A stretch of 64,000 nucleotides of DNA from assembly GCA_964493635.1 (NCBI GenBank), contig CAZBOW010000002.1, forward strand, positions 62,001 through 126,000, read 5' to 3'. The notes beneath the pieces were generated by a model. That model was given only the letters and a program-made list of their open reading frames with translations, did not search any database and was not told where the DNA came from. The translations under genes were made by a program, and so were the position numbers. Every line of letters begins with the position of its first letter. Position 1 is the stretch's first letter. The DNA is from OLB6 sp964493635 (GTDB lineage Bacteria; Bacteroidota; Ignavibacteria; Kapaibacteriales; Kapaibacteriaceae). Positions 46,810 through 56,274 of this stretch are shown here, one piece after another.

Positions 46810-47715
46810 TTAGTTACCGAAGAGGCGCTTGACTTCACCAATCACCACCGTGACGTTCGGTTCAGAGGCTGCAGGAGGAGCTGGTGGTGCGGCTTTTTTC
46901 TTCTTGGACGTAAGCTCCGCAAGAATCGCAGCTTCGTTCACAGGTGCAGCCGACCCACCTGCCGGTGCTACAAGCTGGTAGACGATCCGAAGTTCTCCGT
47001 TGCGAACATCCGTAAAGTACGCCTGCAGAGCGGCCTTCCGCTCGGAGGCCTGAACATCATTGCCAGATTCCGAGAACACCGGTCGAACCGGTGCGGTGGG
47101 AGGTTCGGGTTTTTGTTTCGACTTCTTGTACTTCTTCTCGTAGGCCTTCATGCTCTTGGCCCATTCCAGCGAATCCACGAAGTAGGCACGAAGAGCTGCA
47201 GTCTTCATCGCAGCCTCGGCACCGGGATCGGACGAAATGCGCACCACAATCTGCAATTGCTGATTGGCCTCCAAATCTGCCTTGAGGCCAGCGAGTGCCT
47301 GTTGCGATGTGGCGTTCAATGTTGTACTGCCGCGATCGAACGCAACACCGCTATAGAGGGGAGTACCTTGCTTGAACTCCCGCACGGTGAAGTCCTGCTT
47401 GACTTCTTGAAAGGACGAACTCTTGGGGACAACAACGCTGTAGTCTTTGCGGTAGACGTTGTGTCCTCCCAAACTGAACTTGTACGTGCCGGCTTCGTTC
47501 AGAACCGTCAGGTAGCTGCCATCGGTGGAGTTCGAACTCACGGTGCGAATCCGCTTCCCAGCTGGATCGTAGATGTAGACTTTGCACTCCACGGGCGAGC
47601 CGGTGAGCTCGTCGGTGATCTTGCCTTCAACGCGTGTTACCGCCTGAGGTTGGGCTATGCTAGCCGTAACAACGATGGCAAGAAGTAAAACAATGCGGGC
47701 AGAAGTACTCAGCAT
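46810..47715 (-). CDS. Secreted CarboxypepD-regulatory/OmpA-like protein
   Basis: 301 aa from the ATG at 47715. Signal peptide MLSTSARIVLLLAIVVTASIAQ. Residues about 28-110 form a carboxypeptidase-regulatory-like beta-sandwich (VEGKITDELTGSPVECKVYIYD, DGSYLTVLNEAGTYKFSL). The C-terminal part starts GVAFDRGSTTLNATSQQALAGLKADLEANQQLQIVVRI, like the start of an OmpA peptidoglycan-binding domain, but it is interrupted by Lys/Pro-rich segments and ends KRLFGN. Likely periplasmic or outer-membrane associated. 4 bp after the crotonase gene. Confidence 0.75.
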   Translation of the reverse strand: MLSTSARIVLLLAIVVTASIAQPQAVTRVEGKITDELTGSPVECKVYIYDPAGKRIRTVSSNSTDGSYLTVLNEAGTYKFSLGGHNVYRKDYSVVVPKSSSFQEVKQDFTVREFKQGTPLYSGVAFDRGSTTLNATSQQALAGLKADLEANQQLQIVVRISSDPGAEAAMKTAALRAYFVDSLEWAKSMKAYEKKYKKSKQKPEPPTAPVRPVFSESGNDVQASERKAALQAYFTDVRNGELRIVYQLVAPAGGSAAPVNEAAILAELTSKKKKAAPPAPPAASEPNVTVVIGEVKRLFGN

Positions 47716-47719
47716 ACAA

Positions 47720-48484
47720 TCATGGTGTTGATGAGAGAAAACGGGCAATTCCAGTCTTGCAATCCTCTGTTTGTCGGGCCAAGGCATTCATCGACACGGC
47801 ATATCGAAGGCCTGTTTCAAGCGTCATTCCATGGAGGGCATGCAACATCTGCTTGGTAAGATCCATGGCAGAACCACTATTCTGCGCGAGTTGTGCAGCC
47901 AAGCGGTACGTTGCGGACTCAAGGTCAGCATCTGGCACAACGTGGGCAATCAACCCCATCGCGCATGCTTCGGTTGCGGAAATGTTCCGTGCCGTGAGCA
48001 CCAGCTGCCGAGCTCGCGTATCCCCGATCTTTCGGAGCAGGTACACCATGACGATCGCCGGGATGAAGCCAATCTTGACCTCCGAGTACCCGAACTGGGC
48101 CTTGTCCTCGGCTGCAAGCACGATATCGCAAACAGTGGCTAAGCCACAGCCACCGGCAATAGCAGGCCCATGCACCATCCCAACGACCGGCTTGGAGCAG
48201 GTCACGATTCGTTCAAACATGGCCATCAGGCGGGCCGAGTCCTCGGCATTTTCCTGGGGCGATAGCTCGGAGATCTGTTGCAGGTAGGCCAAATCGGCAC
48301 CGGCACAAAACGCTGGTCCAGCCCCCTTCAACACCACAACCCGCACACGAGGATCGTTGTGCGCAGCATCCATGGCATGATGCACGGCAGCAATCAGCTC
48401 GGGATTCAGCGCATTGCGCTTCTCCGGCCGATTCATCGTAAGGGTAAGGATGCCGTCGCTCAGGGTTTGCAGCAGGGGTTCCAT
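47720..48484 (-). CDS. Enoyl-CoA hydratase/isomerase (crotonase) family protein
   Basis: 254 aa from the ATG at 48484 (MEPLLQTLSDGILTLTMNRPEKRNALN). Oxyanion-hole motif GAGPAFCAGADL and HGPAIAGGCGLATVCDIVLA. Compared with classical hydratases the first catalytic Glu position is Gly (GGCGLA), while the second Glu is kept (FGYSEVKIGFIPA). This pattern is common in Bacteroidota proteins annotated as methylglutaconyl- or enoyl-CoA hydratases, so it may still be active on a different substrate. A TATCTTCG box lies 4 nt before the ATG. The 77 codons open upstream are unsupported. Confidence 0.88.
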   Translation of the reverse strand: MEPLLQTLSDGILTLTMNRPEKRNALNPELIAAVHHAMDAAHNDPRVRVVVLKGAGPAFCAGADLAYLQQISELSPQENAEDSARLMAMFERIVTCSKPVVGMVHGPAIAGGCGLATVCDIVLAAEDKAQFGYSEVKIGFIPAIVMVYLLRKIGDTRARQLVLTARNISATEACAMGLIAHVVPDADLESATYRLAAQLAQNSGSAMDLTKQMLHALHGMTLETGLRYAVSMNALARQTEDCKTGIARFLSSTP

Positions 48485-48488
48485 CGGC

Positions 48489-48496
48489 CGAAGATA
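48489..48496 (-). promoter_or_regulatory. TATCTTCG box 4 nt before the crotonase gene
   Basis: One mismatch to TAnnTTTG; GCCG separates it from the ATG at 48484. Same box and spacing as before the 393-aa gene at 30154. Confidence 0.35.
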
Positions 48497-48504
48497 CGAG
48501 TCCG

Positions 48505-51306
48505 TTAGCGGAGGACCACGAGTGGAATGTACACGACGGTGCCAAACGCCGATCCATGCGCGCGTACGGCATAGATCCCAGGAGCTATGCTCCCGACGTC
48601 GATCATGACGATGCGATCGGAAGGCAGGGCCCGCTGCCGTATCACCTGTTGCCCCTGAAGGGTGGTGATGGTGATATCCACAGGATTGTTGTCGTTTGGC
48701 GGAAGAGACAGCCACACTTCGGACTGCGCAGGGTTCGGATACAGCAGCCTGCGATCGCGATGTCTCTCCGGAGCCGAACCGTCTACCGTGCGGGCCAGAC
48801 GGATGGCATCCTCTGCCGCTGTTGCCAGGCTGATCACATACCGCAGTTCACGCCGGCCACCGGGTGGAATCGGGTCGGAAAAGTGGATGCCCGTTACCGT
48901 GGCAATGTCGTTGACTTCCGTGTATTGTTCCGTATGCTGATTCAGCAGTGCCCACTTCGCGGCCGTCGAGAAGCCTCGATACGTTGCGGTGTTGTCCATC
49001 GTGATGGTAATTGGCCGGGCATCAGCAAACACCGACGATACCCCAAGTGCTACGGCAGGTTCGTCGGGCACCACCGACGTCGCAATCTGTAGGCTGCGAT
49101 TCGCGTCCCCATCAACGACATATCCGCGGTTTCGCGAGGGGTTGGTTCCCAGATCCCAGTCCGAGAAGTAGGCCACGCTCATGGTTGGCCACGTCGTATC
49201 ACTGCGGTTCGTCACGGTCAGATCAATTACGATGGCTGCTGAGTCGGCACCGGCCATCCACACGCGTTGCTCTACCTCGACCCCACTGCGGAGACTGTCT
49301 GGTGCATCGCCATCGTTTACAACAGCTACCATCGTATCGGGCCGCACATAGCGCTTGACAGGACGGAAGTGATCATTGGTGCCGCGACTAGCACGCACGG
49401 CATCTACCACACGATCACCAACGGAGACCATCAGCCCTGATTCATAGAGCTGACCGCAATACTGTTTGAAGGTGAGGCCAGCCCCCTGCCCCCGGGACAG
49501 ATCGGTATTCCCCATGCGGCCCCGATCTCCCAGCGATACCGTAAGGACATCATTGTGAATGGTTCGAAACTCCGGTGCTGGGGTAACGGGAAGGATGAGG
49601 TCAAAGAGTTCCGTATTGGCACGCAGCTGGGCATGAACAAAGGCCGACGCATCGGTTTGTTGCTGAACGACAAATGAAAGCGACGGCAGTTGAAGACTGT
49701 CACCCACTTCGATAACGCGGGATGTTGTATCCGTTGTACTTGGCAGCAGTCGAAGCGGTTGAAGCGGTGTGGGCCAAATGATATCGGCCATGGACAATCC
49801 TGCCACCGTAGCGGTTCGGAGTGTGTTGGCTATGACGGGTGTTACCGAGATGGTATCGCCAACCGTCCAGCGGGAATCCCCCAGGGCACGCACGTTCACC
49901 GACTGTACTTCCAAATCCACACGAGTAGAATCGGGGGTGACGGCCGCCAGCGCATCTACCCTGCCCTTCGGCAGCAGACGCTCATCGATCGTTGCCGGAA
50001 CACTCGTCCACGGTGCAGGAGTGGCGGAGGCCTTCACCGTAGCCAATGCTTGCCGGGCGGAGTACTCTGGATACCGGGATCGCACCAACCCGACGATGGC
50101 AGCTACAATGGGCGACGATCCCGACGTACAACAGAAGCCGCCATATGTTCCATCGTTGCTGGTGGTAATCGTACCCTGGCCGGGTGCCATCACATCCACT
50201 GTTGGGCCGTGGCCGGACATGGAGATGACGTTATCCGCGGCATCGGTGACGCCTACGTTCAGCACGCCGGGATACGACCCCGGATAGAACGGCGTTGTGC
50301 TACCATGATTTCCTGCTGCGGCTACAATGGCAACATTCCGTTCGATGGCGTATCGGATGATGCTCTCGTTGATACACGACGGGGAATATCCTCCCCAGCT
50401 ACAGTTCACCACCTGCACGTTGTTCAGGGCACAGTACATGATGGACTCATAGCCATAGACGATTCCTGGAACGTTGTTGGGCATTGTTTTCAACGGAACG
50501 ATGGTACACGCACCAGCCACACCGGCAATACCAATACCATTGTTCACCGCGGCTGCGCAAATCCCAGCAACACCGGTACCGTGACCCTCCGTGGAATTAA
50601 AGGTATTGCCCGGAGGTGTGCCGTCGTCCGACGTGCAGAAGTTGTAGCCTCGGTAGTCATCGATGAATCCGTTACCGTCGTCATCGACGCCATTGTCTGG
50701 AATCTCCCTGTCGCGCATGAAGAGTTGGGGTGCCAAATCCTCGTGTTCCTGAAGGATGCCGCTGTCACTGATGCCAATGGATACCGTTGCCGAGCCCCCT
50801 TCCACATCCCAAGCATCAAAGGCTCGAATCGTGGCAAGCATCTCCTGTTCCGAACTGAGAGAGTCGTTGGGAACGCCGGCTAGCTGGTAGATGTGGACGG
50901 GCTCTGCAACCTCGATTGCCGAGCACCCAACACGCAGAAACGCAATGGCTTTCTCCGGTGGAATAGCATCCTGGTAGGCCACGACATACGTTCGCAGTAG
51001 TTCCTCCTCCAACTGCAGCGCTGCTACCGACGGGCGATCTCGTGCGGCGCGACGAGGCTGGTTACTCTGCAATTGCGCCGTGAGTGATTGCTCCCATGGA
51101 AGCACGGCATACAATACGCTACATCCGGCTTCGGCCAGCACCGATGCGTGAAGCTCGCGTGGAATACCTGGGGCCAACCGCACCTTGAGACGACCACCCA
51201 ACGCCGGGTCCTGACGAAGGCCTGGCTCGGCAGGCCATAACACGGGTTGTGCAGCCGCCGTGCTTACGAGCACGAGGATGAGCGCCGCAACAGAAAGGAT
51301 CTTCAT
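48505..51306 (-). CDS. Secreted S8 subtilisin-like peptidase with T9SS sorting domain (copy 2)
   Basis: 933 aa. Signal peptide MKILSVAALILVLVSTAAAQ. The catalytic triad is in SIGISDSGILQEHEDL (Asp), EGHGTGVAGICAA (His) and TSGSSPIVAAIVGLV (Ser); the oxyanion Asn is in VAAAGNHGSTTP. The Ser motif departs from the usual GTSxAxP (no Ala, Pro moved), so activity is likely but not certain. Beta-domains follow, then a type A CTD (RRLLYPNPAQSEVWL, APGIYAVRAHG, ending LVVLR). It starts within the stop of the upstream paralogue (4-bp overlap). Confidence 0.93.
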   Translation of the reverse strand: MKILSVAALILVLVSTAAAQPVLWPAEPGLRQDPALGGRLKVRLAPGIPRELHASVLAEAGCSVLYAVLPWEQSLTAQLQSNQPRRAARDRPSVAALQLEEELLRTYVVAYQDAIPPEKAIAFLRVGCSAIEVAEPVHIYQLAGVPNDSLSSEQEMLATIRAFDAWDVEGGSATVSIGISDSGILQEHEDLAPQLFMRDREIPDNGVDDDGNGFIDDYRGYNFCTSDDGTPPGNTFNSTEGHGTGVAGICAAAVNNGIGIAGVAGACTIVPLKTMPNNVPGIVYGYESIMYCALNNVQVVNCSWGGYSPSCINESIIRYAIERNVAIVAAAGNHGSTTPFYPGSYPGVLNVGVTDAADNVISMSGHGPTVDVMAPGQGTITTSNDGTYGGFCCTSGSSPIVAAIVGLVRSRYPEYSARQALATVKASATPAPWTSVPATIDERLLPKGRVDALAAVTPDSTRVDLEVQSVNVRALGDSRWTVGDTISVTPVIANTLRTATVAGLSMADIIWPTPLQPLRLLPSTTDTTSRVIEVGDSLQLPSLSFVVQQQTDASAFVHAQLRANTELFDLILPVTPAPEFRTIHNDVLTVSLGDRGRMGNTDLSRGQGAGLTFKQYCGQLYESGLMVSVGDRVVDAVRASRGTNDHFRPVKRYVRPDTMVAVVNDGDAPDSLRSGVEVEQRVWMAGADSAAIVIDLTVTNRSDTTWPTMSVAYFSDWDLGTNPSRNRGYVVDGDANRSLQIATSVVPDEPAVALGVSSVFADARPITITMDNTATYRGFSTAAKWALLNQHTEQYTEVNDIATVTGIHFSDPIPPGGRRELRYVISLATAAEDAIRLARTVDGSAPERHRDRRLLYPNPAQSEVWLSLPPNDNNPVDITITTLQGQQVIRQRALPSDRIVMIDVGSIAPGIYAVRAHGSAFGTVVYIPLVVLR

Positions 51307-54125
51307 CGTAGCATCACAAGTTGCTGAGCCGTACCACCGGCATGTACCAAATACATTCCCGGTGGAAGGGCACGAACATCGACCACAGTGGACGTACTTC
51401 CCGGCTGCGTAGCTTGATGATGCACGACGGCTCCCATCATGGTTGTTACAGTGATGGTGGCGGTTGTTTGGAGGTGACTCACCGTTACGTAGTCCGATGC
51501 AGGGTTGGGAAAGAGGTTCCGGCTGGAATGCTCAATAACCGACATGGGATCTGCAAGGGTTTCCCGAACCGCGACGGATGCTTCTTCGATACTCTGTCCT
51601 ACACCGATGACCACCATTATTGTTCTCGTATCACCGGGAAGGAGCCTTCCGGGGAACCTCATTCCGAGGACACCACTCACATCACCCGTCTGCGTCGTCT
51701 GAATGGTGGTACCCGAGGACAGCAATCGCACCACATCGGCGTCGGTCATCCCATCGGTGTCGTCGGCAATGTCCCAGATCAGCATTCCGGAGGCCTGTGC
51801 CTCGGCAGAAAGGTCGGAGGTAGCAGCAGCACACACCACTGCCACCGGAAGCGACTCATGCGTAAACGCCTGTGCAACGGCACCACCCGCGATGTGCGTA
51901 GGAATTGCTTCTGGTGCCAATCGGGTGGAGTTGTTGATCACGGTTGCCACATCCCAGTCGAAGTAGTACCCGGCGGCAACATCCTGCAGGGGCGTGGTGG
52001 TCCGGTTTTCGATCGTGACCTCCACAACGGCTGTTGTTGACGTTACCGATGGGAAGGTCCAGCGCGTGGTAATGCGGATTCCGACATCTTTTCCGCTTAA
52101 GCTATCGGTCATCACTGCCGTGGTGGTGTCTGGAGCAACGAAGGGCCGTTGAATCGTGAATTCGCTCTGGGTGCCGACGTTGTTGAATGCCTTCACCACC
52201 CGCGATCCTCCTTCGGAGAAGAGCAGGCCACTCGGTGAGAGCAAGTTGTAGCGGCCCTTCCACACAAAGCCATTTCCGGTGCGGGAGATCAGCACATTAT
52301 TGTAGCCAAAGGTGCCATCATCCCCGGCAGAGAACAGTAGCTCGTTGTTCTCAAAGGTACCCATGGTGGTCGATGGGTTGACGTAGTCCAGCATGCTTCG
52401 CTCAGTGCCGTCATTTTGGGCCGTAAGCTCCAGAATGCAGGGGGCTTGAGATTGCTGCTGTACCACAAGGCGGAACGGGCCAATGCGCTCCGACGCTCCA
52501 GATGCGAGGGCACCACCGCGCACAACGGTCGTGGAAACACCAACCTGCCAGCGATTTTCTTCTGCAATGCGAAGTCGATAGTCCAGTGTGCCAACCGGTC
52601 CCAGCTCGTTGCGGATGGTGTACCACAGCTGTAGGGTGTCGCCATTGGCAAAACGATCTCCGCGTCGACCATCCAGATGGCGACGCTCAACCGATATGAT
52701 TCGCAGCGCCGGAACCGATTGAGGCGCTGTGCTCAGAGCTGCCTGGGCATCGACCCTTCCCGGGAGCACATTGGCGTACCCCGGATTACTACCGTCGATG
52801 TTGGTAGCTGTCTCCTCGATAAGGGCCGCGATTTGCCGAGGGGGAAGCGTTGGATATTGGGCAGCTACAAGGGCAGCTACACCGGAGACGATTGGTGCTG
52901 CAAACGACGTTCCTGTGATTCCCTGCGTGGCATAGCCGCCTCCGGCCTCGGTGGTCGTGGCACGGTTACCGGGTGCCATCACGCCAGCATTGATCCCCAA
53001 ACCCGACGACTGTACCACTGCATCGCCGGCCGTGGTTTCGCCAACCCCCAAAACGCCACGGTAACTTGCCGGAAAATTCACGAGTTGCCAGCCCAATCCA
53101 CCAGTGCCGTCGCCATGGTTGCCGGCCGAGGCCACAATCAGCGTGCCCAGCTCGGTGCAGTAGTCTACAATGTCCTGATCAATCACCGACGGCGGCTTAA
53201 CGGCTCCCCATGAACAGTTTACAATCCGAGCACCCATCTGTGCTGCATACATCAGGGACTGGTATCCGTAGAGAATGCCATTCTGATCGGTACGCGCCGT
53301 CTTCATCGGAAGCATTCGGCAGTTCCATGCAATGCCTGCCATGCCGATACCATTATTCGTGGTGGCACAGGCGATTCCGGCTACTCGCGTGCCGTGACCG
53401 TTCGCACGGTAGTTGATGGTGACACCGGGCTGGGTTCCCTCCTCCTGCCAGGTGAAGTTGTAGCCCTGATAGTCGTCCACATAGCCATTGTTATCGTCAT
53501 CGATCATGTTGTCCGGAATCTCACCGGTATTGGTCCAAAGCGAGCCCTGAAGATCCTCGTGCTGCTGGTCGACACCATTGTCGCTAATGGCAATCACAAT
53601 GCCGGGATTCCCCTGTTGAAGATCCCAGGCTGCAGGCATGCGAATTGTAGCAAGTGCCTGCTGTGAACCCACAAGGGGATCGTTCGGCACCGCATGAAGC
53701 TGACCAATGAACCACGGCTCGGCCGACTCGACAGCAGGATCCTGCAGGGCAACGGTCACAGCCTTCCACGGATCCATGGGACCGGTATACCGCACAATGG
53801 CCGTGCGCAAGAGTCGCTCCTCCACAGCCGCTAATCGCGCATTGTAGATGCCTCGCGGTGCCAGACGGCCAAAGGCCCTGCACTGACTCGGCAGAAGAAA
53901 CCACTGCGTAACGTCCATGTTCGTCTGCGGCGAGCAACTCGTCGATCCTGGCTGAAACCGCACGATCAGGTATCCGGGACGCACCGGCGACTGCGCAGCG
54001 AAGAGTGGTATCAACCCGGCTGTCAGGACCACGGTGGTGAGCAAAACCAGCGTCCGGAGCGTGTTTTGCAAGCTGTTTTGTGACATTGGCTTGGTAGGGG
54101 TCATAGCATTTCGCAGTTTTCGCAC
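51303..54125 (-). CDS. Secreted S8 subtilisin-like peptidase with T9SS sorting domain (copy 1)
   Basis: 940 aa from a GTG at 54125; ATGs at 54104 and 54086 are alternatives and keep the signal peptide (TLRTLVLLTTVVLTAGLIPLFAAQ). Triad: VIAISDNGVDQQHED (Asp), NGHGTRVAGIACA (His), TGTSFAAPIVSGVAAL (Ser); Asn in VASAGNHGDGTG. All motifs are canonical. An Asp-rich DDDNNGYVDDYQGYNF segment follows the first motif, as in the second copy. The end is a type A CTD (RNLFPNPASDYVTV, PPGMYLVHAGG, ending LVMLR). Divergent from dnaX. Confidence 0.95.
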   Translation of the reverse strand: MRKLRNAMTPTKPMSQNSLQNTLRTLVLLTTVVLTAGLIPLFAAQSPVRPGYLIVRFQPGSTSCSPQTNMDVTQWFLLPSQCRAFGRLAPRGIYNARLAAVEERLLRTAIVRYTGPMDPWKAVTVALQDPAVESAEPWFIGQLHAVPNDPLVGSQQALATIRMPAAWDLQQGNPGIVIAISDNGVDQQHEDLQGSLWTNTGEIPDNMIDDDNNGYVDDYQGYNFTWQEEGTQPGVTINYRANGHGTRVAGIACATTNNGIGMAGIAWNCRMLPMKTARTDQNGILYGYQSLMYAAQMGARIVNCSWGAVKPPSVIDQDIVDYCTELGTLIVASAGNHGDGTGGLGWQLVNFPASYRGVLGVGETTAGDAVVQSSGLGINAGVMAPGNRATTTEAGGGYATQGITGTSFAAPIVSGVAALVAAQYPTLPPRQIAALIEETATNIDGSNPGYANVLPGRVDAQAALSTAPQSVPALRIISVERRHLDGRRGDRFANGDTLQLWYTIRNELGPVGTLDYRLRIAEENRWQVGVSTTVVRGGALASGASERIGPFRLVVQQQSQAPCILELTAQNDGTERSMLDYVNPSTTMGTFENNELLFSAGDDGTFGYNNVLISRTGNGFVWKGRYNLLSPSGLLFSEGGSRVVKAFNNVGTQSEFTIQRPFVAPDTTTAVMTDSLSGKDVGIRITTRWTFPSVTSTTAVVEVTIENRTTTPLQDVAAGYYFDWDVATVINNSTRLAPEAIPTHIAGGAVAQAFTHESLPVAVVCAAATSDLSAEAQASGMLIWDIADDTDGMTDADVVRLLSSGTTIQTTQTGDVSGVLGMRFPGRLLPGDTRTIMVVIGVGQSIEEASVAVRETLADPMSVIEHSSRNLFPNPASDYVTVSHLQTTATITVTTMMGAVVHHQATQPGSTSTVVDVRALPPGMYLVHAGGTAQQLVMLR

Positions 54126-54154
54126 TTCATCCCAGGAAGGTTGTCGTAAAGATC

Positions 54155-55747
54155 ATGTCCGACCAACAAAGTTTCATCGTAACGGCTCGAAAATGGCGCC
54201 CGCTCACCTTTGCTGACGTGGTGGGCCAAGAGCACGTAACCACTACCCTGAAGAATGCAATCGCCTCCGGTCGTGTTCACCATGCCTACTTGTTCACCGG
54301 TCCTCGTGGTGTGGGCAAGACAACCTGTGCCCGTATCCTATCCAGAGCGCTGAACTGCCAGCATCCGGTAAATAACGAGCCATGCAACACCTGTTCGTCG
54401 TGCGTTGATGTCTTGGAGGGACGCAGCGTCGATGTGATCGAAATCGACGGTGCCTCCAACAACAGTGTTGATGATATCCGGAAACTACGCGACAATGCGA
54501 AATACGCACCTCTGAGTGGGCAGTACAAGCTCTACATCATCGATGAAGTTCACATGCTGTCCACGGCAGCATTCAACGCACTTCTGAAAACTCTCGAGGA
54601 GCCCCCTCCCCATCTAATCTTCGTGTTTGCCACCACCGAGATTCATAAGGTTCCGGCCACGATTCTCAGCCGGTGTCAGCGCTTCGATTTCCGGCGTATG
54701 GAGGTCGAGTCGATCGTACAACACCTCGCTACCATTGCTGCCGCCGATGGGATTACCATCGACGAATCGGCCCTGACCATCATTGCTCGCAAAGCTGATG
54801 GTTCAATGCGCGACTCTCAGTCGATCTTCGACCAGGTCGTCTCGTACTGTGGCACCTCGATCACCGGCGGGGCCGTAGCGGATGCACTCCACCTGATTGA
54901 TACCGAGTTCTACTTCCAACTCAGCGATGCTGCACGTGCCGGCGATGTGCGCACGATGTTCAGCCTAGCCTCGCAGGTTGTTCAGCGCGGCTATGATCTA
55001 CAGGACTGCCTGCTTGGCCTTCTTGAACATTATCGGAATATCCTGACGGTGCTCACTACGGGTTCGACCGAGCTGATCGAGGGTTCCTCGCAAGAACGAG
55101 ATCACTACAATACGTCGGCACCTGCGTTCAACCAGGCCGACGTCATCCGAGCCATGAACATTATTGTGTCGGGCGAAGCCGTCCTACGCCAGCATCCCCC
55201 GCAGCCACGGGTACGGTTTGAGTTCACGCTTGTCCAACTGGCATCGATGGATTCGTCCGTCGATCTCGGCGAATTGCTCCAGCGGCTTGGTGGGAAGGGG
55301 GCTTCCCCCGTGGGTGGTGTTACCATGGCCCTTAAGGTTGGTGCACGACCGGCACCAATGAAGCGGGAGCCGGTAAGCTCGCTGTCGTCGGGCAACCTAC
55401 ATCAGAAGTGGGAACATGTGTTGCAGGGATTGCCGGAACATCTTGCCTTTGTACGTTCGACGTTGCGTCAGGGACTCCTTGAAGCCGACCTCACCGAGGT
55501 TGGGATTGTACTCCGCCCGTTGGCCGAAGTGATCCATCAACGCTTGGCCGACAAACTTGCCGATCTGAAAGTGCACCTGCAGTCCGTCTACGGTGCCTCG
55601 ATTGGCGTTCAGCTCATGCCACCGGGAATGGGACAGCAGGGTGCCGACATTCCACCGGCACCATCCGAAGCCGATAGCGCACTTCCAATCGAGGAAGTGT
55701 TGATTGAACTGTTCAATGCCAAACAGGTTCCTGTGTTCAAGTCGTAA
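54155..55747 (+). CDS. dnaX: DNA polymerase III subunits gamma/tau
   Basis: 530 aa. Walker A GPRGVGKTT, the zinc module CQHPVNNEPCNTCSSC, IDGASNNSVDDIRKLRD, DEVH box and SRC sensor (ILSRCQRFDF) are intact. It loads the sliding clamp. The C-terminal about 160 residues would be the tau part; no slippery run typical of programmed frameshifting was noticed. Starts 29 bp from the divergent subtilase gene. Confidence 0.97.
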   Translation: MSDQQSFIVTARKWRPLTFADVVGQEHVTTTLKNAIASGRVHHAYLFTGPRGVGKTTCARILSRALNCQHPVNNEPCNTCSSCVDVLEGRSVDVIEIDGASNNSVDDIRKLRDNAKYAPLSGQYKLYIIDEVHMLSTAAFNALLKTLEEPPPHLIFVFATTEIHKVPATILSRCQRFDFRRMEVESIVQHLATIAAADGITIDESALTIIARKADGSMRDSQSIFDQVVSYCGTSITGGAVADALHLIDTEFYFQLSDAARAGDVRTMFSLASQVVQRGYDLQDCLLGLLEHYRNILTVLTTGSTELIEGSSQERDHYNTSAPAFNQADVIRAMNIIVSGEAVLRQHPPQPRVRFEFTLVQLASMDSSVDLGELLQRLGGKGASPVGGVTMALKVGARPAPMKREPVSSLSSGNLHQKWEHVLQGLPEHLAFVRSTLRQGLLEADLTEVGIVLRPLAEVIHQRLADKLADLKVHLQSVYGASIGVQLMPPGMGQQGADIPPAPSEADSALPIEEVLIELFNAKQVPVFKS

Positions 55748-55752
55748 TTTTG
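55745..55752 (+). promoter_or_regulatory. TAATTTTG box upstream of bcp
   Basis: Exact TAnnTTTG overlapping the dnaX stop codon, 38 nt before the bcp ATG. No clear -33 TTG. Confidence 0.4.
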
Positions 55753-55790
55753 AGCATCGACGCTGTTCCACCTACACGTGATCTGTTCGT

Positions 55791-56270
55791 ATGGCACTCT
55801 CTCCCGGCACGAAGGCACCCGCAATTACAGCAGCACCTACGCAGGGAGGTGGCTCGTGGAGCTTAAAGCAAGCAAAGGGCTCTTGGCTGGTGCTGTATTT
55901 CTATCCCAAGGATAACACCTCGGGTTGCACCACTCAGGCCTGCGATTTTCGCGATGCCATGACCCGACTGGCAACCGCCGACGTTGCGGTGGTTGGCGTC
56001 AGTCCGGACAGCGTCAAGAGCCATGACAACTTCATCGCAAAGCACAACCTGAACTTCACCCTGCTGTCCGATCCTGAGTCGGGCATCTGCGAGGCCTACG
56101 ATGTGTGGAAGGAAAAGTCGATGTACGGCCGAACATACATGGGCGTTGTACGGACCACCTATTTGATCAATCCAGCGGGAACGATTGTCCACGTGTGGGA
56201 CAAGGTGAGTGTCAAGGGCCATGTCGACGATGTGATTGCCACGCTGGCTGAACATGGCGTCACCGTATAA
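55791..56270 (+). CDS. bcp: Thioredoxin-dependent thiol peroxidase (Bcp/PrxQ)
   Basis: 159 aa. The peroxidatic Cys46 is in NTSGCTTQACDFRD, with the resolving Cys51 five residues on, the PrxQ arrangement. YFYPKDNTSGCTTQ and GVSPDSVKSHDNFIAKHNLNF are typical. It reduces peroxides with thioredoxin. Its stop lies 4 bp before the tatD ATG. Confidence 0.96.
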   Translation: MALSPGTKAPAITAAPTQGGGSWSLKQAKGSWLVLYFYPKDNTSGCTTQACDFRDAMTRLATADVAVVGVSPDSVKSHDNFIAKHNLNFTLLSDPESGICEAYDVWKEKSMYGRTYMGVVRTTYLINPAGTIVHVWDKVSVKGHVDDVIATLAEHGVTV

Positions 56271-56274
56271 CGGC

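Noticed and set aside
48485..48715. 77-codon extension of the crotonase gene
   Set aside because: Lies inside the upstream subtilase gene and lacks any crotonase sequence; start 48484 fits the family.
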